DNA from: Athripsodes cinereus | Lineage: Eukaryota > Arthropoda > Insecta > Trichoptera > Leptoceridae | Assembly (NCBI GenBank): GCA_947579605.1 | Contig: OX388317.1 | Location: 19,053,384-19,117,383, forward strand | Direction: 5' to 3' | DNA length: 64,000 nucleotides | Shown here: piece after piece, positions 48,187-58,699 of the stretch | Layout: the number at the start of each line of letters is the position of its first letter | Numbering within the stretch: the stretch's first letter is position 1 | Program-made: the position numbers and the translations under genes | The notes under the pieces: generated by a model | Seen by the model: only the letters and a program-made list of their open reading frames with translations | The model's database searches: none | Told to the model about the DNA's origin: nothing

Positions 48187-48480
48187 GATCCTCTCGAGTG
48201 CTGACAAAAAGGTGGTGACAAGCATCCATTCTCTAAAATTCTGCACCAATTGATTGGCTAACTCCTTCCCAAGACATTTATAGCCTAACAACATGTCGTT
48301 AAATAAGGTCAGCCATACTGTTGACAATTTTGTAGATAGAAAGAAAGTGAGAGCACAGGGTGGTGAAAAGCCTCTATTCTGCACCAATTGATTGCCTTAC
48401 CTCTTCCCAAGACATTTCTAACTTTATGACATATCGTCGAATAAGGCCATCAAATTTGTCAAGAATATTAAAGATAGAAA
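48187..48480 (-). repeat. Two diverged tandem copies resembling LINE F C-terminus
   Basis: Both units carry CATTCT or TATTCTGCACCAATTGATTG and CTTCCCAAGACATTT, about 150 bases apart (near 48232 and 48381). The order follows F (CCAATTGCGTCACCTCTTTC) at 54600 and 60150. Confidence 0.5.
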
Positions 48481-49184
48481 GACAGCGCTACTTTTAGACA
48501 TCATTGATCATAATCTTTTCAATATCACACCACAGATTAAAGATATTTATTTGCAAAATGCATCGGCGCAATATATCATTTTCAACATATTATATTCGTA
48601 ACACCTGGCATTTTATAATCTCATACCACTTTTTAAAACTTTAATCATTTTAAAATTTATTTCGCATTTTGGCCACGTTCGTATTATTACTTCTTTAGTA
48701 AATTCGTTATTATTTATGAAAAAATAAAAATATGCTGAAAATATTTTATTTTCAACGTAAAAAAACGCTGTGTCGTTTTTTTATAATTTAATGAGATTTT
48801 TCTTGAGTTTTATTATTGTTTATTTTACAATTTACTCCATCTTCAGAAAATATTCACTAAATTGGAGTTATACAATTTGAAAAGTAGGACAAAGTAGTTA
48901 GTTAGGCACTCAGGCAAATTACGCAAGGTATTGTGTTTTTTTTTATTCTTATTTACTCACAACTACTTTTATGGGGAAACAATATTTTCTAGTATTTTTT
49001 TTTTCTTTCAGAGTAATTTACCTGAAAAAGAATAATGTCATGTTTGTTAATATACAAAGTTGCTTAAAGTTTGTAAATAATTTCTAGAACTTTCAAACGA
49101 TCTATTCGAGATTAGTATACTATTGCAATTGAAACTTATAAATATTATTAATGGTTACATTTTCTGCAATTGAATACAAATCCG
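48481..49184. other. No gene or clear repeat seen
   Basis: AT-rich with long T runs. Confidence 0.5.
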
Positions 49185-49300
49185 CATGGAGAGAACGACT
49201 TGCGTGTTTATTTCATTTAGCTTGTCCGCTAGCTTCCCTAGCTTCGCTAGCTTCACTTTTGGGAAATGCCGTAATGATTTGGCAGTGGTAGTAGTAAAAT
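49185..49300 (+). repeat. Family A 3' half with short internal reiteration
   Basis: GAGAGAACGACTTGCGTGTT, then CTAGCTTCCCTAGCTTCGCT, AGCTTCAC (a threefold CTAGCTTC-like slip), then GGGAAATGCCGTAATG and GTGGTAGTAGTA tail. Confidence 0.65.
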
Positions 49301-49429
49301 AAATGTACCTACTAATTTGTTGAGCTTCGTAAAATCCCTGGAATAAATAAATATTTCGTTTTTTTTTTCTCTAAGTTTTCCAGTGTCATATCAATATCTG
49401 AATTAAATTCTGTTGATTGGATTGCAGCA

Positions 49430-49645
49430 AATCCCTGGACCTTTCTTCCTATTGCATTCTGATTTGTACGACCCTCTTCAGCTCGTTCTATTATACTCGT
49501 ATAATCCGCAGCTCATATCCTCGCATAGATCATCGAGGTATTTTCAGCGCGGACGCCCGCTATGATTTGTCCCCTCAACCATCCCTTCTATTTTTTCTTC
49601 TAGAAGATTTTTCTAACACACAATGTGTCCAATCCATCTAACGTT
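49430..49645 (-). repeat. Possible decayed LINE segment
   Basis: Less AT-rich block (GAGGTATTTTCAGCGCGGAC, GTGTCCAATCCATCTAACG). Its minus-strand translation is rich in Arg/Trp with stops, as in decayed LINE C-termini. Family not assigned. Confidence 0.35.
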
Positions 49646-50116
49646 TCATTCTGAGATGTTATAGAGCAATATCCTTTAAGAAGAAAATATATGTTACACT
49701 TATATTTAACATTTTTAAATTAATCGCCTATTCTCTTAAATCTATGCTCCCATAATTTCCTAATATTTCGATTTCAGTAACTTAAAATGATATAATAAAT
49801 ATTGTCAATATAACATTCAAAAACCTTTTTAAAAGTCCTATATTTTTCACTAAGTTGCTTCGAAGTGGAGATTTTGTGGGTCTTTTAATATCCATGTTAG
49901 TTTTATTCTCTATCAGTGAGATACTAAAACCACTATTACTTGTCCCTTCTTACATTAAATACGCAACTTTGATTTTACTTTCATCAAATAACATCACATT
50001 TTTTCTTTTTTGCACTATATATATAAAATTGTAGATTTAAACCATTCAAAATACAATGAAAATAAGACACTCGCGAATAGATAAGGCAAATATATTTTTT
50101 TCATCTCATTACCCAT
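49646..50116. other. No gene or clear repeat seen
   Basis: AT-rich intronic sequence. Confidence 0.5.
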
Positions 50117-50235
50117 AGGTATATTTTTTTTTTTTTTTTAAAAAAGATATATCTGGGTTTTTGTTATAAACCCAAATACAACCTTATACACCTTTCACAG
50201 TATGCTAAAAGCTTGTGTCGTGAAAGGGGTGATTA
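50117..50235 (-). repeat. Family C SINE, 3' part
   Basis: Poly(T), AAAAAGATATATCTGGGTTT, TTATACACCTTTCACAGTAT, CTAAAAGCTTGTGTCGTGAA. Reverse-complement match to the body at 58975-59072. Confidence 0.75.
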
Positions 50236-50771
50236 TATTATTTGATATTACATATTTGAGCACATCTTTTGATACATCATCAATGATTCAATTCCATTAC
50301 CCATATCCAATATATTTTTTTAAAACCCAGTGCATCATTTGTGATGTGTAAGTAATCTGGTTTACAAAATAAATGAATTTTCATAAATTAAGCATCGACT
50401 GAAAGAAGATTTTGTTTGAAATATTCTCAGTTAACGAACGGTATATAGTAATATAAAATAATATCAATCTATCAATTACATCTCGAAACTTTTGATAAGT
50501 TACAAAGCCGATGGGCTCAACTAAGCAAACATAAAGGTCATATTTTTCATAGATATTAAGTCAATCTGAAAAGTTGACAAACTATGAAGATGTTAAAATG
50601 TTTCGCATGGGGCATAATATATCTTTATAGTGGTATGATGGACATTGCCATGGAGTCAAGCGCTTTACCCAAAATGTAACCGAAATTGTAAGGTCGGAAC
50701 ACCTATTTTTATTTTAGTCACATATACAAATACACCTATTACTTTCTCCGTATTTTGCAATTGATAGGTTA
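50236..50771. other. No gene or clear repeat seen
   Basis: AT-rich; one cluster of less biased sequence at 50640-50700 (CCATGGAGTCAAGCGCTTTA) without assignment. Confidence 0.4.
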
Positions 50772-50945
50772 TATATTTATTATTTATTTATTTATTTAAT
50801 TATTTATTTATTTATTTATTTTATTCTTCTTGCACATCATCATTCATATAACAAATAAAATAAAGCAATATACACAGGAAAAAATGTGATGATGTGCAGT
50901 GGCGAGATTATCACTATATAGTGATTTCTTCCATCTAACCACTAT
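50772..50945 (-). repeat. Family E' LINE 3' tail
   Basis: (TTTA)n, then CTTCTTGCACATCATCATTC, AAAATGTGATGATGTGCAGT, and GATTTCTTCCATCTAACCA. The TGCACATCATC/GATGATGTGCA pair forms an internal hairpin. Confidence 0.75.
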
Positions 50946-51509
50946 GATTATGATAGAATCAAACATATCTTTAATGAAATAAAAAAAATATCGTGATACA
51001 ATTCACATATATGAAACATTTACGCAGATGTGAGGAGTGAAATCCAATTGTAAACTAAAAAAAGTTATTCGTATATACATGTATATAATATGTGAGAGAG
51101 AGAGAGAGAGGTGGAGAGAGAGAGAGAGAGAGGGGGGAGGGGGGGTGAATACTTCATTCAGATATAAAATCATATCGAAAGATTTCCCATAATGAAATTC
51201 CTACAGAGATATTGGAGGGTATTGACATAGAAAACCAAGTTTTCCGTGTCAATAAAAAAACGGTAGTTTGGTGTGATACTCGATACGATTAATATGAGTT
51301 TTGTGAATTCAACCAAAAATATTCCTACAAAATACTTACATACATACATAATATCAGCTGAAGTCTAGTCGGTGATAGCAAATATATATGTAGAAAAAAT
51401 ATTGATCTGAAAAAAAAAATAATATTCTTTATTTCTTACGCTTTTTTGTTAAGTGTAAAAAACAGGTATTCGTAAAAAACATTTGTAAAAAACAGGTATT
51501 CGTAACACA
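50946..51509. other. No gene; (GA)n/G-rich microsatellite at 51094-51145
   Basis: Alternating GA runs of about 16 and 18 bases around GGTGGAG, then G-rich sequence: a purine-strand tract that stands out from the AT-rich intron. Confidence 0.8.
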
Positions 51510-51655
51510 TCACGTAAAAAATATTTATCCCCTTCAATACAGCGATGGTGATGTCTTATTATCTTAATCAACACATTTTTTGTGGAACAGAGAGAATGTA
51601 AGTATGTTTATTACTTGCAGTTTAGGTATCTGCTGGCTACACAATCTTGACAGTA
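51510..51655 (+). repeat. Family A element, diverged
   Basis: CTTCAATACAGCGATGGTGA, GTGGAACAGAGAGAATGTAA, TCTGCTGGCTACACAATCTT. Confidence 0.55.
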
Positions 51656-52482
51656 TAGATGTACATAAATGGCCAGAATAAATATTAAAAAATAAGAAAT
51701 ATTCCTAAGAAAAATATGGAATTAAATTTGATGATTATAAAGTTCGTTGTGATATCATTGATCTGCGTCTTAAGATAGAAGCCAATCGACTGCAGAATTA
51801 AAACTCCGAATCTCTAAATTGAATGTTCAATCGTCATCAAGAGATCAGGCTACCAATAACCTTCTGAAAATCATAAAAGATCATCTGCCACTCCACATTA
51901 CTCTCTGTGCCATCTCTGTAAGGGGGGAAAATATTTCATAAAGTAATTTATTATTTTCGAAAACTTTTTTTAGATGAATAATTTGATAAAAATAACCTAT
52001 TCTTAATTCAAATGTTATTCATGTAAAACCAATATCTTTATTAAGAAAAAACAATGAAATAAAATGTTAAAAATGTTAAGCTTTACATTTGCCTGATGAT
52101 GAAAGTGGAAGTTTTTGAAAGCCAAAAGCCGAAAAGCTCGCAAATTAGTAAAGTCACCAGTGAAATTACTATTCATCTTGTTTCTTGATATCATGATCTT
52201 CCACCATGAACAGTTAATCGATAAATTTAACTTTATCTTTACCTACACAACGCATTGTTTAAAGCCATATTCTGAAATCTGAAACCAATAACTCTATTCC
52301 GCTTTGTTTATAGTCATTTTCTGGAATGGGAAATCGATACCTTTATTCCGATTTATTTATAGTGCAGGAAGATAATATATAGACTTAAAAAAATCGTCGT
52401 TGATGCATCAGAATGTTATTATCCTGCAACCTATAAAATAGAAAATGTATCTATATGTAGTTAGTCTGTGTTTCCCACTTGG
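51656..52482. other. No gene; family M fragment at about 52090-52165
   Basis: The M piece (TGATGATGAAAGTGGAAG, GTAAAGTCACCAGTGAAAT) matches 7085-7160. Remainder unassigned. Confidence 0.4.
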
Positions 52483-52700
52483 TTAGTGTGAAATTTCCAT
52501 CAAAGACAGATATAAACAACATTTTCTTACATAAGTATTGTGTGCGTTTGATGAAAATGATGTTGAATGATTTGTTACTTTGGCGTCGTTTAACGATCTT
52601 TCAACTGCCTCAAGGGTGGCTTCCATTTTGCTTCTAAAGCCGGCGATGTTACTTTGGCGCCGCTGATCGGTAAACATCCATGTCACAGGACCTTTGCAAC
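52483..52700 (-). other. Unexplained less AT-rich block with a 67-codon open frame
   Basis: The minus frame reads MTWMFTDQRRQSNIAGFRSK, then MEATLEAVERSLNDAKV. It shows no motif I recognise. TTACTTTGGCG(T/C)CG occurs twice (near 52576 and 52650), hinting at a repeat unit. Probably a fragment of an element's ORF. Confidence 0.25.
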
Positions 52701-53009
52701 ACCAAAATTCCTGTCGTGGAATTGTGTGGTCTTTTACGTTCTGGCATTTATTATTGAATAAACATTATTGTTAACAATTTGATGATCAGTATGACGATAT
52801 TAATCATTATCTTAAGAAATAAAAATATAATGATTACCTACACTACATACAGGTTAGAATTACATACTTGAATGGTGAATATGAAAAGTTGGTATTTGAA
52901 CATGTCTATCACATGGAAGCCATAACAACAAACTTTCGACCACCTCAAAATAAACTTCATATTCTTAACCTAATTTATATATAATGGGTATTTAATATTC
53001 GTTAAACAT

Positions 53010-53170
53010 CACGTTTTAAGGCATTTAAAATATCATTCGGTTCAGCGATAAGGTATTCCACTACCCAGAATGCCATAAATTTTATTAGAATGGAATGAGC
53101 GACTTGCATGTTTGTGACAGGCAGTTGACCCGCTGGCCACCCTATTTGAATAGATGTTGTAATGCAGTGA
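53010..53170 (+). repeat. Family A element
   Basis: GGTTCAGCGATAAGGTATTC, CGACTTGCATGTTTGTGACA, CCGCTGGCCACCCTATTTGA. Confidence 0.65.
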
Positions 53171-53484
53171 ATGAAAATTTAATAAATATCTTCAGTGGAA
53201 TTGAAAGTTGAAACCTATATAACCAAGGGTAGTAGCACAAACTTACCAAATGGAGCGTTGGTTGCCTACGCCTATTTTCTAGAATATATGATTATTCTAT
53301 TCCAGTCATGTGCGATGTTTATGTTGTGAACATGTCCAATAAAACATATGGATCAGTTCACACGTACTTACATAATATTATTATACACTAGGATGTGTGT
53401 CTATCTTCCGAAGATAAAGTGATAAAGATAAAAAGAACTATAAGTAGGTATTAATAGTAGTATCCTTTAATTACTCGTACTATC

Positions 53485-53709
53485 GGCATCTCCTCCAGAT
53501 GGGGTAGCCTGCAAAATCCCTGCATGATATGAACATACAAGCTGTCTTTTCTGTACCAATAAAACATTAAGACACTCAGGATGAGTATTATACTCGTCTC
53601 TGGATAAAAGTCGTTAAATACCTAAAACGTAATATTTTACGAACACCTGCCTTATAAAGAACATTTGAAGTCTTACATAAAATACTATGTTAAGACTTCA
53701 AGTGTTCTT
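53485..53709 (-). repeat. Family A element with inverted duplication at its head
   Basis: GATGGGGTAGCCTGC, AACATACAAGCTGTCTTTTC and CGAACACCTGCCTTATAAAG in order. The head part 53657-53675 is followed by its reverse complement at 53691-53709 (18 of 19 match), and a third partial copy, AGACTTCAAGTGTACTAG, begins at about 53729. Confidence 0.7.
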
Positions 53710-54114
53710 GAAGTAGATAGTTAGACTTCAAGTGTACTAGAAATAGATTTATTCTAAATAAACTAGGTGTCCCATTATTTTCTGTTAATGTACAAATGTT
53801 CCTTAATATAATAGGCAGGTATCCGTAAGCTATTGCTCACAAGACTATATTTTAATTCCTCAATGGCGGCGTACAAACAGCTGGATGCGAACGTCAATCA
53901 TCAATAATATGATCAAGCAAAAATCTTCAATATTTCAGCTGTCTGTACGCCGCCTATGGGGATTGAAGTATTTCATGGCGATCGTCTCTATCTGGTTGTT
54001 GTTTTCGGGTTTGCCATGTCTGGTTTTGTTATTTTTATTTTATTTTATTTGAATAAAATATACCACCGCCAGCTTGACAGTTGTGAAACCTAATTGCTGG
54101 ACAGTGGATTATGT
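53710..54114. other. No gene or clear repeat seen
   Basis: Between two A copies. Near 53860-53970 TGGCGGCGTACAAACAGCTG and CAGCTGTCTGTACGCCGCC form an inverted pair about 60 bases apart, probably the ends of a foldback element. Confidence 0.5.
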
Positions 54115-54205
54115 CAACGTTTGCATGTTTATTGCATGTGGATGGTCTACTGGCTATCCCACTTGTGGGATATGCTGTGATGGGATAGAAGTAGTAGTAG
54201 TATAT
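54115..54205 (+). repeat. Family A 3' end with (TAG)n tail
   Basis: CTGGCTATCCCACTTGTGGG, ATATGCTGTGATGGGATAG, AAGTAGTAGTAGTA. One of the clearest 3' ends of the family. Confidence 0.8.
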
Positions 54206-54524
54206 AATATGTATATGTTTTCTTGTACTGAAAATATCTGTAAACAAGAATAATAAAAATCCTATTCGTCATTATTTTCATAATCAAAATTGGCAACACA
54301 ATATACAATGGAAATAATAATAATTGTATGGGTGTCATGAAACTTTAATATCATGCCATTTTACAACATTCACCATAAAATTTCTACGATCGTATTCACA
54401 AGAATCTATTATGTATATAGTTACTACATACAAAGTATTGTATTATGTAGCTATAGTTACTTGTACTTAGTAGGGAACGCAAAACCAAATATCTATTTAG
54501 ATTATCTTTAGTGATAAGATTGTC

Positions 54525-55185
54525 TCGAGGAGCATCTTGAAAATAATAGGTATCTCACTCTTTTCTGCAAGTTTTCGAATGTCCTGCCAATCATCATTAT
54601 CATCATCGCCTTCAACGCTCCTCTCGGGAGCACAGGGCAGAAATCAGCCTTCTCCATTCAGAGCGTCTCTGCGCCAATTGCGTCACCTCTTTCCACGACA
54701 TTCCCTGCGCTCCGATATCTTTGTCATAGGAACGGTGTATTGTGAAAGAGGGACGCCCGGGCCGACGGAACCCTTGCGAACTGTGCTCTTTTTGGCCAAC
54801 TATCATTGGGCATTCTCAAAACATGTCCCAGCCAGGACCATCGTCTCTCCTGTATTACGGAGATTACAGGTCTCTGCTAAGTGCGCCGGCGCACAGCATC
54901 ATTTGTAACATGTTCATACCATCTGACATCCAAAATCCTACTAAGACACTTGTTTTCAAAGCTTAGTATCTTCCGCTCTTGAGCCTTGGCTAAGTGCCAA
55001 GACTCACAGCCATATAGAAGGATTGGGATGATGCACGCATTGTCCTGTCAAAGACGGGTATTTTTACACATATTTTAACGTCTTCAATTTTACGTCGAGG
55101 TGTGCTGCTACCCATTCTGAATATCTAATTGCCACAGATAGGACAATTTTCATGTTTATGACATATAAAGTAAGTCCATTGACAA
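54525..55185 (+). repeat. Family A copy split by a LINE F insertion
   Basis: A head at 54525-54590 (TATCTCACTCTTTTCTGCAA, TTTTCGAATGTCCTGCC) resumes at 55041 and continues to TGTGCTGCTACCCATTCTGA. Target duplication: TGTCCTGCCAA at 54580-54590 and TGTCCTGTCAA at 55041-55051 (10 of 11). Confidence 0.75.
54591..55040 (-). pseudogene. Family F: 5'-truncated LINE C-terminus inserted in family A
   Basis: Minus strand reads LLYGCESWHLAKAQERKILS, FENKCLSRILDVRWYEHVTN, DAVRRRT, a TAG stop, then SVIQERRWSWLGHVLRMPND. A frameshift follows, and then GFRRPGRPSFTIHRSYDKDI, GAQGMSWKEVTQLAQRRSEW, RRLISALCSREER. 'RW.WLGHVLRMP...' and 'RRpGRP...sW.....lA..R..WR.lv.AlC' are C-terminal LINE motifs (RTE/CR1-like). 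The 3' tail is a run of ATC/ATG-type triplets at 54591-54610. Confidence 0.8.
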
Positions 55186-55189
55186 TATT

Positions 55190-55913
55190 TTGATAATTTA
55201 AATAAATGAATAAAAAAATACTAAAGACTTTCACTAAAAGATTTGCTTATGCCACAAAAGAGGATTAGATTAAAATGGTAGCAAAACTTCAAATCGTTGC
55301 AATTTGCATAGCAACTGAGAATGTGTTAAATATATCTCCCAATGTGCATATTACTAGACACTGATGGCAATTTGTCAGGTGTGCCATGTATAATTCCGCA
55401 GCATTACTCTCATCTCAACCACTGAAGTCATTCTGCAGAGGATCTCGTCTCTTCACATTTGCTTTACTTAATCTAACTCCAATTTTTATGCGATCCAATG
55501 TTTTCCATATTCTGCAATAGATATTCGTTCAAAGCACCTAATTTTGCAATCCCTAACACTAATTTAATATCAGAAGCTGTAAAAGAATGATACACCACAT
55601 TGTATTATTATAAATAGTATTATTTTTACACGGGAATGAGCTATATCGACATCTGTTACATTTACTATCGCTATTGCTATCACTATTAGCTGCTACTGCT
55701 TTGCGGGTATTTTCTATGGAATATAATAGATACATTCATGTTCTTGTCATGTTATCGTTATCTTGTCTATTCACATTAAATTTATTCTTCTCTTGATATC
55801 AATAATTGTATTTAGTACATACAAATTTGATAGCTAAGAAACAACATATTATTTGATAGCTTTTCAGAAGGAAATTCATCTATTTTTCAAGGATTAACTA
55901 TGTTAGACATTTT
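55190..55913. other. No gene or clear repeat seen
   Basis: AT-rich intronic sequence; possible LINE scrap at 55395-55520, too decayed to name. Confidence 0.4.
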
Positions 55914-56043
55914 GAATGTTCTTAACGAGTATTCTCTTCAATGCACTTCTGTTACTTGATTGTATAATATGCTGAAATTGATCGCGATCTATGTACAATC
56001 AAGTAACCGAAGTGGATTGTAGAGTACTCTTTTAAAAACATTC
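55914..56043. repeat. Imperfect inverted repeat of about 50 bp arms, 29-nt loop
   Basis: Arms 55914-55964 and 55994-56043 pair at most positions: GCACTTCTGTTACTTGATTG against CAATCAAGTAACCGAAGTGG. Size suits a foldback MITE or a transcribed hairpin inside the intron. Confidence 0.85.
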
Positions 56044-56695
56044 AGAAGGAAGGTACCTTTTTATTGCAGTCAATTTTGTAATACATTACAAGATACTGTT
56101 GAAAGGGAAGATGGAGAGGGATGAAAAGGTGTTGACAGAAATTGAGCATCATGGTTTGAAAACATCCGCGAGTGGAATAACTTTTTGATCTCTCGGGAGA
56201 TACAGAGCCATTCGCTTAAGTGATCATCCACGTCAAGAAAACTTACTGACACAAGAAAAATAATAAGAGTTTATTGATTATTTTTTTTATTATTATGTAT
56301 GTCTCAGAGATATCTAACAATATGAAAGTTTAATAAACCTATCTATAATAATTTATGTCCTTAATTTTAAAGTTGAAAAAGTAGCTTTAAATTTTATTTG
56401 TTATTTCAGGTTATATGACTTCTTACATAATACATAAATATTGGAAAACATCAATAAGTCTATCATAAAATCATTATCAAGATCGATTTGGTAAAATATG
56501 TAATTACTTTATAATCTGTGGATAATAAGCTATGGCTAAAACATGTATTTTTTATGAGTAAGAATGATATTATTTGGTAAATAATTTTACGCAACTACTC
56601 TTTAATCAACATTAAAGTGCCTGTTTTTTATGGCAACGTTAAATAATTATAAAATAAAATACAATTATAATATATATTTTATCTTATTGTTTCAG
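56044..56695 (+). other. Last part of the long intron, no repeat recognised
   Basis: AT-rich; the acceptor is a T-rich tract TATTGTTTCAG ending at 56695. Confidence 0.5.
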
Positions 56696-56784
56696 TTGTC
56701 TGAATCGTGCGGACATTATTAAAGTTTACGATGGAGGGAGTAACCTGGCGCCTACAATTATCGTACTCTGTAATGAAGGATCAG
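56696..56784 (+). CDS. CUB-domain protein gene, third exon in window
   Basis: An 89-nt exon between ATCTTATTGTTTCAG and TCAG|GTAAG. One base completes the Ser codon from the previous exon and one base begins the next codon (phase 1 after). It encodes SCLNRADIIKVYDGGSNLAP, then TIIVLCNEGS. It contains the third and fourth CUB cysteines (23 residues apart) and the ADIIKVYDG strand, whose Asp matches a calcium-site residue of cbCUB domains. The final 25-30 residues of the CUB fold are missing, so at least one further exon lies beyond the window. The three exons sum to 309 nt, exactly 103 codons. Confidence 0.92.
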
Positions 56785-56875
56785 GTAAGATAAAAAGCTG
56801 CAATTATTATTCATTTCTTTTGAAAAATTCTGACGTTATTCATTCATTTTCATTTTTGTATGACTTTAAGTCTAT

Positions 56876-57118
56876 TCTATTCTATTCTATTCCCTCACGC
56901 CGTATCCCAAGTAGGGTAGGCAGAGAGAACGGAACGCCAATTAGATCTGTCCTTACATACTTCTTTTGCCTCCTCCACAGTCATACAATTTCTCATGCAC
57001 GCACGTCGGTTTCTTTTACTCAAAACACGGCCGTCCTTGAGAATTTGATCTATATGTTCAAGCCATGTAATTCTCGGACGCCCGCGCTTCCTCACACCCC
57101 TCCTTTCAGCCAAAGTGT
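56876..57118 (-). pseudogene. Family R: RTE-like LINE C-terminus and tail
   Basis: Frame reads AERRGVRKRGRPRITWLEHI, DQILKDGRVLSKRNRRACMR, then VEEAKEVCKDRSNWRSVL and stop. Beyond the stop the minus strand gives CTACCCTACTTGGGATACGG, CGTGAGG, and a (GAATA)n tail at 56876-56891. Least mutated of the R copies. Lies only 92 bp past the third CUB exon. Confidence 0.8.
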
Positions 57119-57639
57119 CGTGTTTTTATTAAAATATTTGCATATCAACTAACTATTCATTTTATATACCTACATCGCCATTTACATATACCTACATGAT
57201 AGTAATTAAATACACAAAAACTGATAAATTGGTCAAGAAAATAAACACAATTATTTAGTTTTACAAGTACCTACCTACCTACTTTATGACAGTTACTTGG
57301 GTAACTTGGGTTTCGACATAAAATGTATTTTTCAAACTGTAAACTTATATTGAAACTTAATAATCTTGATTAATTAATAAAATAAATAAAAAAACAATTA
57401 AAACTGGAGTTTTTTTTCTTTACATACACAAATACCGGATTAATTAAAATTAATATTCCTAATAAACCTAATACCAACTATCTGAGACGAGACACATACT
57501 CTAACGCTTCTCTCCCGAGTACAGGGCGAGGATGATCTTTCTCCATATGGAAGGAATCTGCGTCTAATTATTAAGTCACCTCTTATAAAACCATCTCATT
57601 GTAGTATTTGCAGAAATAAAGAAAAGTTACTATTATTAT
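57119..57639. other. No gene; F-like scrap at about 57495-57600
   Basis: CTCTCCCGAGTACAGGGCGA and GAATCTGCGTCTAATTATTA follow the LINE F order. Rest unassigned. Confidence 0.4.
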
Positions 57640-57835
57640 AATACTATAACATCACAAGTTATCACACAAGTGAAGCAACCAGCGGACCAACTATACATGT
57701 AATAAAAATGCAAATATCCTTTCAGTGCCAATAAAAAAGACTTTCAGGTTAGATGGCATGCATCATCTCTAGAGGGACAATCAGACTGTCAACAGCTTCA
57801 GAAGCAAATTGAATACTACACTCTTCACCGGCGCC
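57640..57835 (-). repeat. Family A element, diverged
   Basis: ACATCACAAGTTATCACACA, AGTGAAGCAACCAGCGGACC, GCAAATATCCTTTCAGTGCC. Confidence 0.6.
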
Positions 57836-57847
57836 CTTGAGACGGTC

Positions 57848-58610
57848 TACACTGAGAAAAATGCTCAAAACGAATCATTGGTACAGTACTATCAGATTAG
57901 GACCAGAGATCGTACAAACGATTCATTGGTATAAATCTATAATATTAACTCTTCGCAAACAAATCATTGGTAAATTTACCAACAATTTGTTTGCGAAGAG
58001 TGAATATTATAGATTCGTACCAATGAATCGTCTGTACGATCTCTGGTCCTAATCTGATAGTACGTACCAGGGATGTTGCGAATATCCGCATCCGCATCCG
58101 CAAATGCGGAGCTTCCGCATGTATTTGGACATCTGCATCCGCAATAATCGATGCGGATGTTCATGCGGATGCGGATGTAAGACAATTTGCGACAAGAAAG
58201 AAATGGGGCGGGGCCGGCGAATGGCGCGTGCCGTTCGCACTTGACATTAACCAATGGGAACGAAAAAATTGGTGACATAATCCGACGCGTTTTTATTTTT
58301 GCCGGTTTTATTTTATTTTTGCAAATAAGTAACAAAAAATAAGGAAAATATTTCGCCGAAAAATCCATAATATTATTGTAGCAACAATTACGTCACATAT
58401 TTGACAGTGGGGCCTACCAACTAAGATAGTTCCTACTTTTTTTCTATAACATCTTAAACATCCGCATCCGCATCCGCATCCGCGGATGTGAGCCTTCAAA
58501 AATCCGCATCCGCATTCACATCCGCGGATGTGTAAAAATCGACATCCGCAACATCCCTGGTACGTACCAATGATTCGTTGTGAAATTTCGTTAGTATTTT
58601 TCTCAGTGTA
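57848..58610. mobile_element. Tc1/mariner-type foldback MITE carrying a nested hAT MITE
   Basis: Outer ends CACTGAGAAAAAT(G/A)CT are inverted repeats at 57850 and 58608, flanked by TA on both sides (57848-57849, 58609-58610). Without the 58068-58559 insertion and one target duplicate, the element is about 260 bp and almost fully palindromic, centred near 57970 (TTGGTAAATTTACCAA). ATCATTGGTA or its complement recurs as a subterminal word. No transposase. Confidence 0.85.
58060..58567. mobile_element. hAT-type MITE with 8-bp target duplication and GGATGC repeats
   Basis: Element proper 58068-58559 (492 bp) with 13-bp perfect TIRs CAGGGATGTTGCG. Flanked by GTACGTAC at 58060-58067 and 58560-58567. 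Inside each end are runs of the hexamer GGATGC (as CCGCAT on plus), and the middle is a GC-rich block (GGGGCGGGGCCGGCGAATGG). Non-autonomous. Confidence 0.93.
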
Positions 58611-58699
58611 GGGACTGTAAAACGGCCTCAAAACAAAATCACCCAGAATTATCATCATCGTCTAAATTATAAATATAAGTTGTCTTAAACGAGAGGTTT

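Larger units (their letters stand above)
32799..56695 (+). other. Long intron of the CUB gene, 23,897 bp, phase 2
   Basis: GT at 32799 and AG at 56694-56695. Made up almost wholly of degenerate repeats listed separately. No additional exon of the gene was recognised inside it, although short exons could be missed by eye. Confidence 0.8.

Noticed and set aside
54537..54966. Plus-strand 123- and 74-codon frames
   Set aside because: Antisense shadows of the LINE F C-terminus.
57976..58658. Overlapping 130-, 63- and 116-codon frames with Cys/Gly repeats
   Set aside because: They are read-through of the GGATGC hexamer arrays inside the hAT MITE; repeat-encoded, not a cysteine-rich protein.
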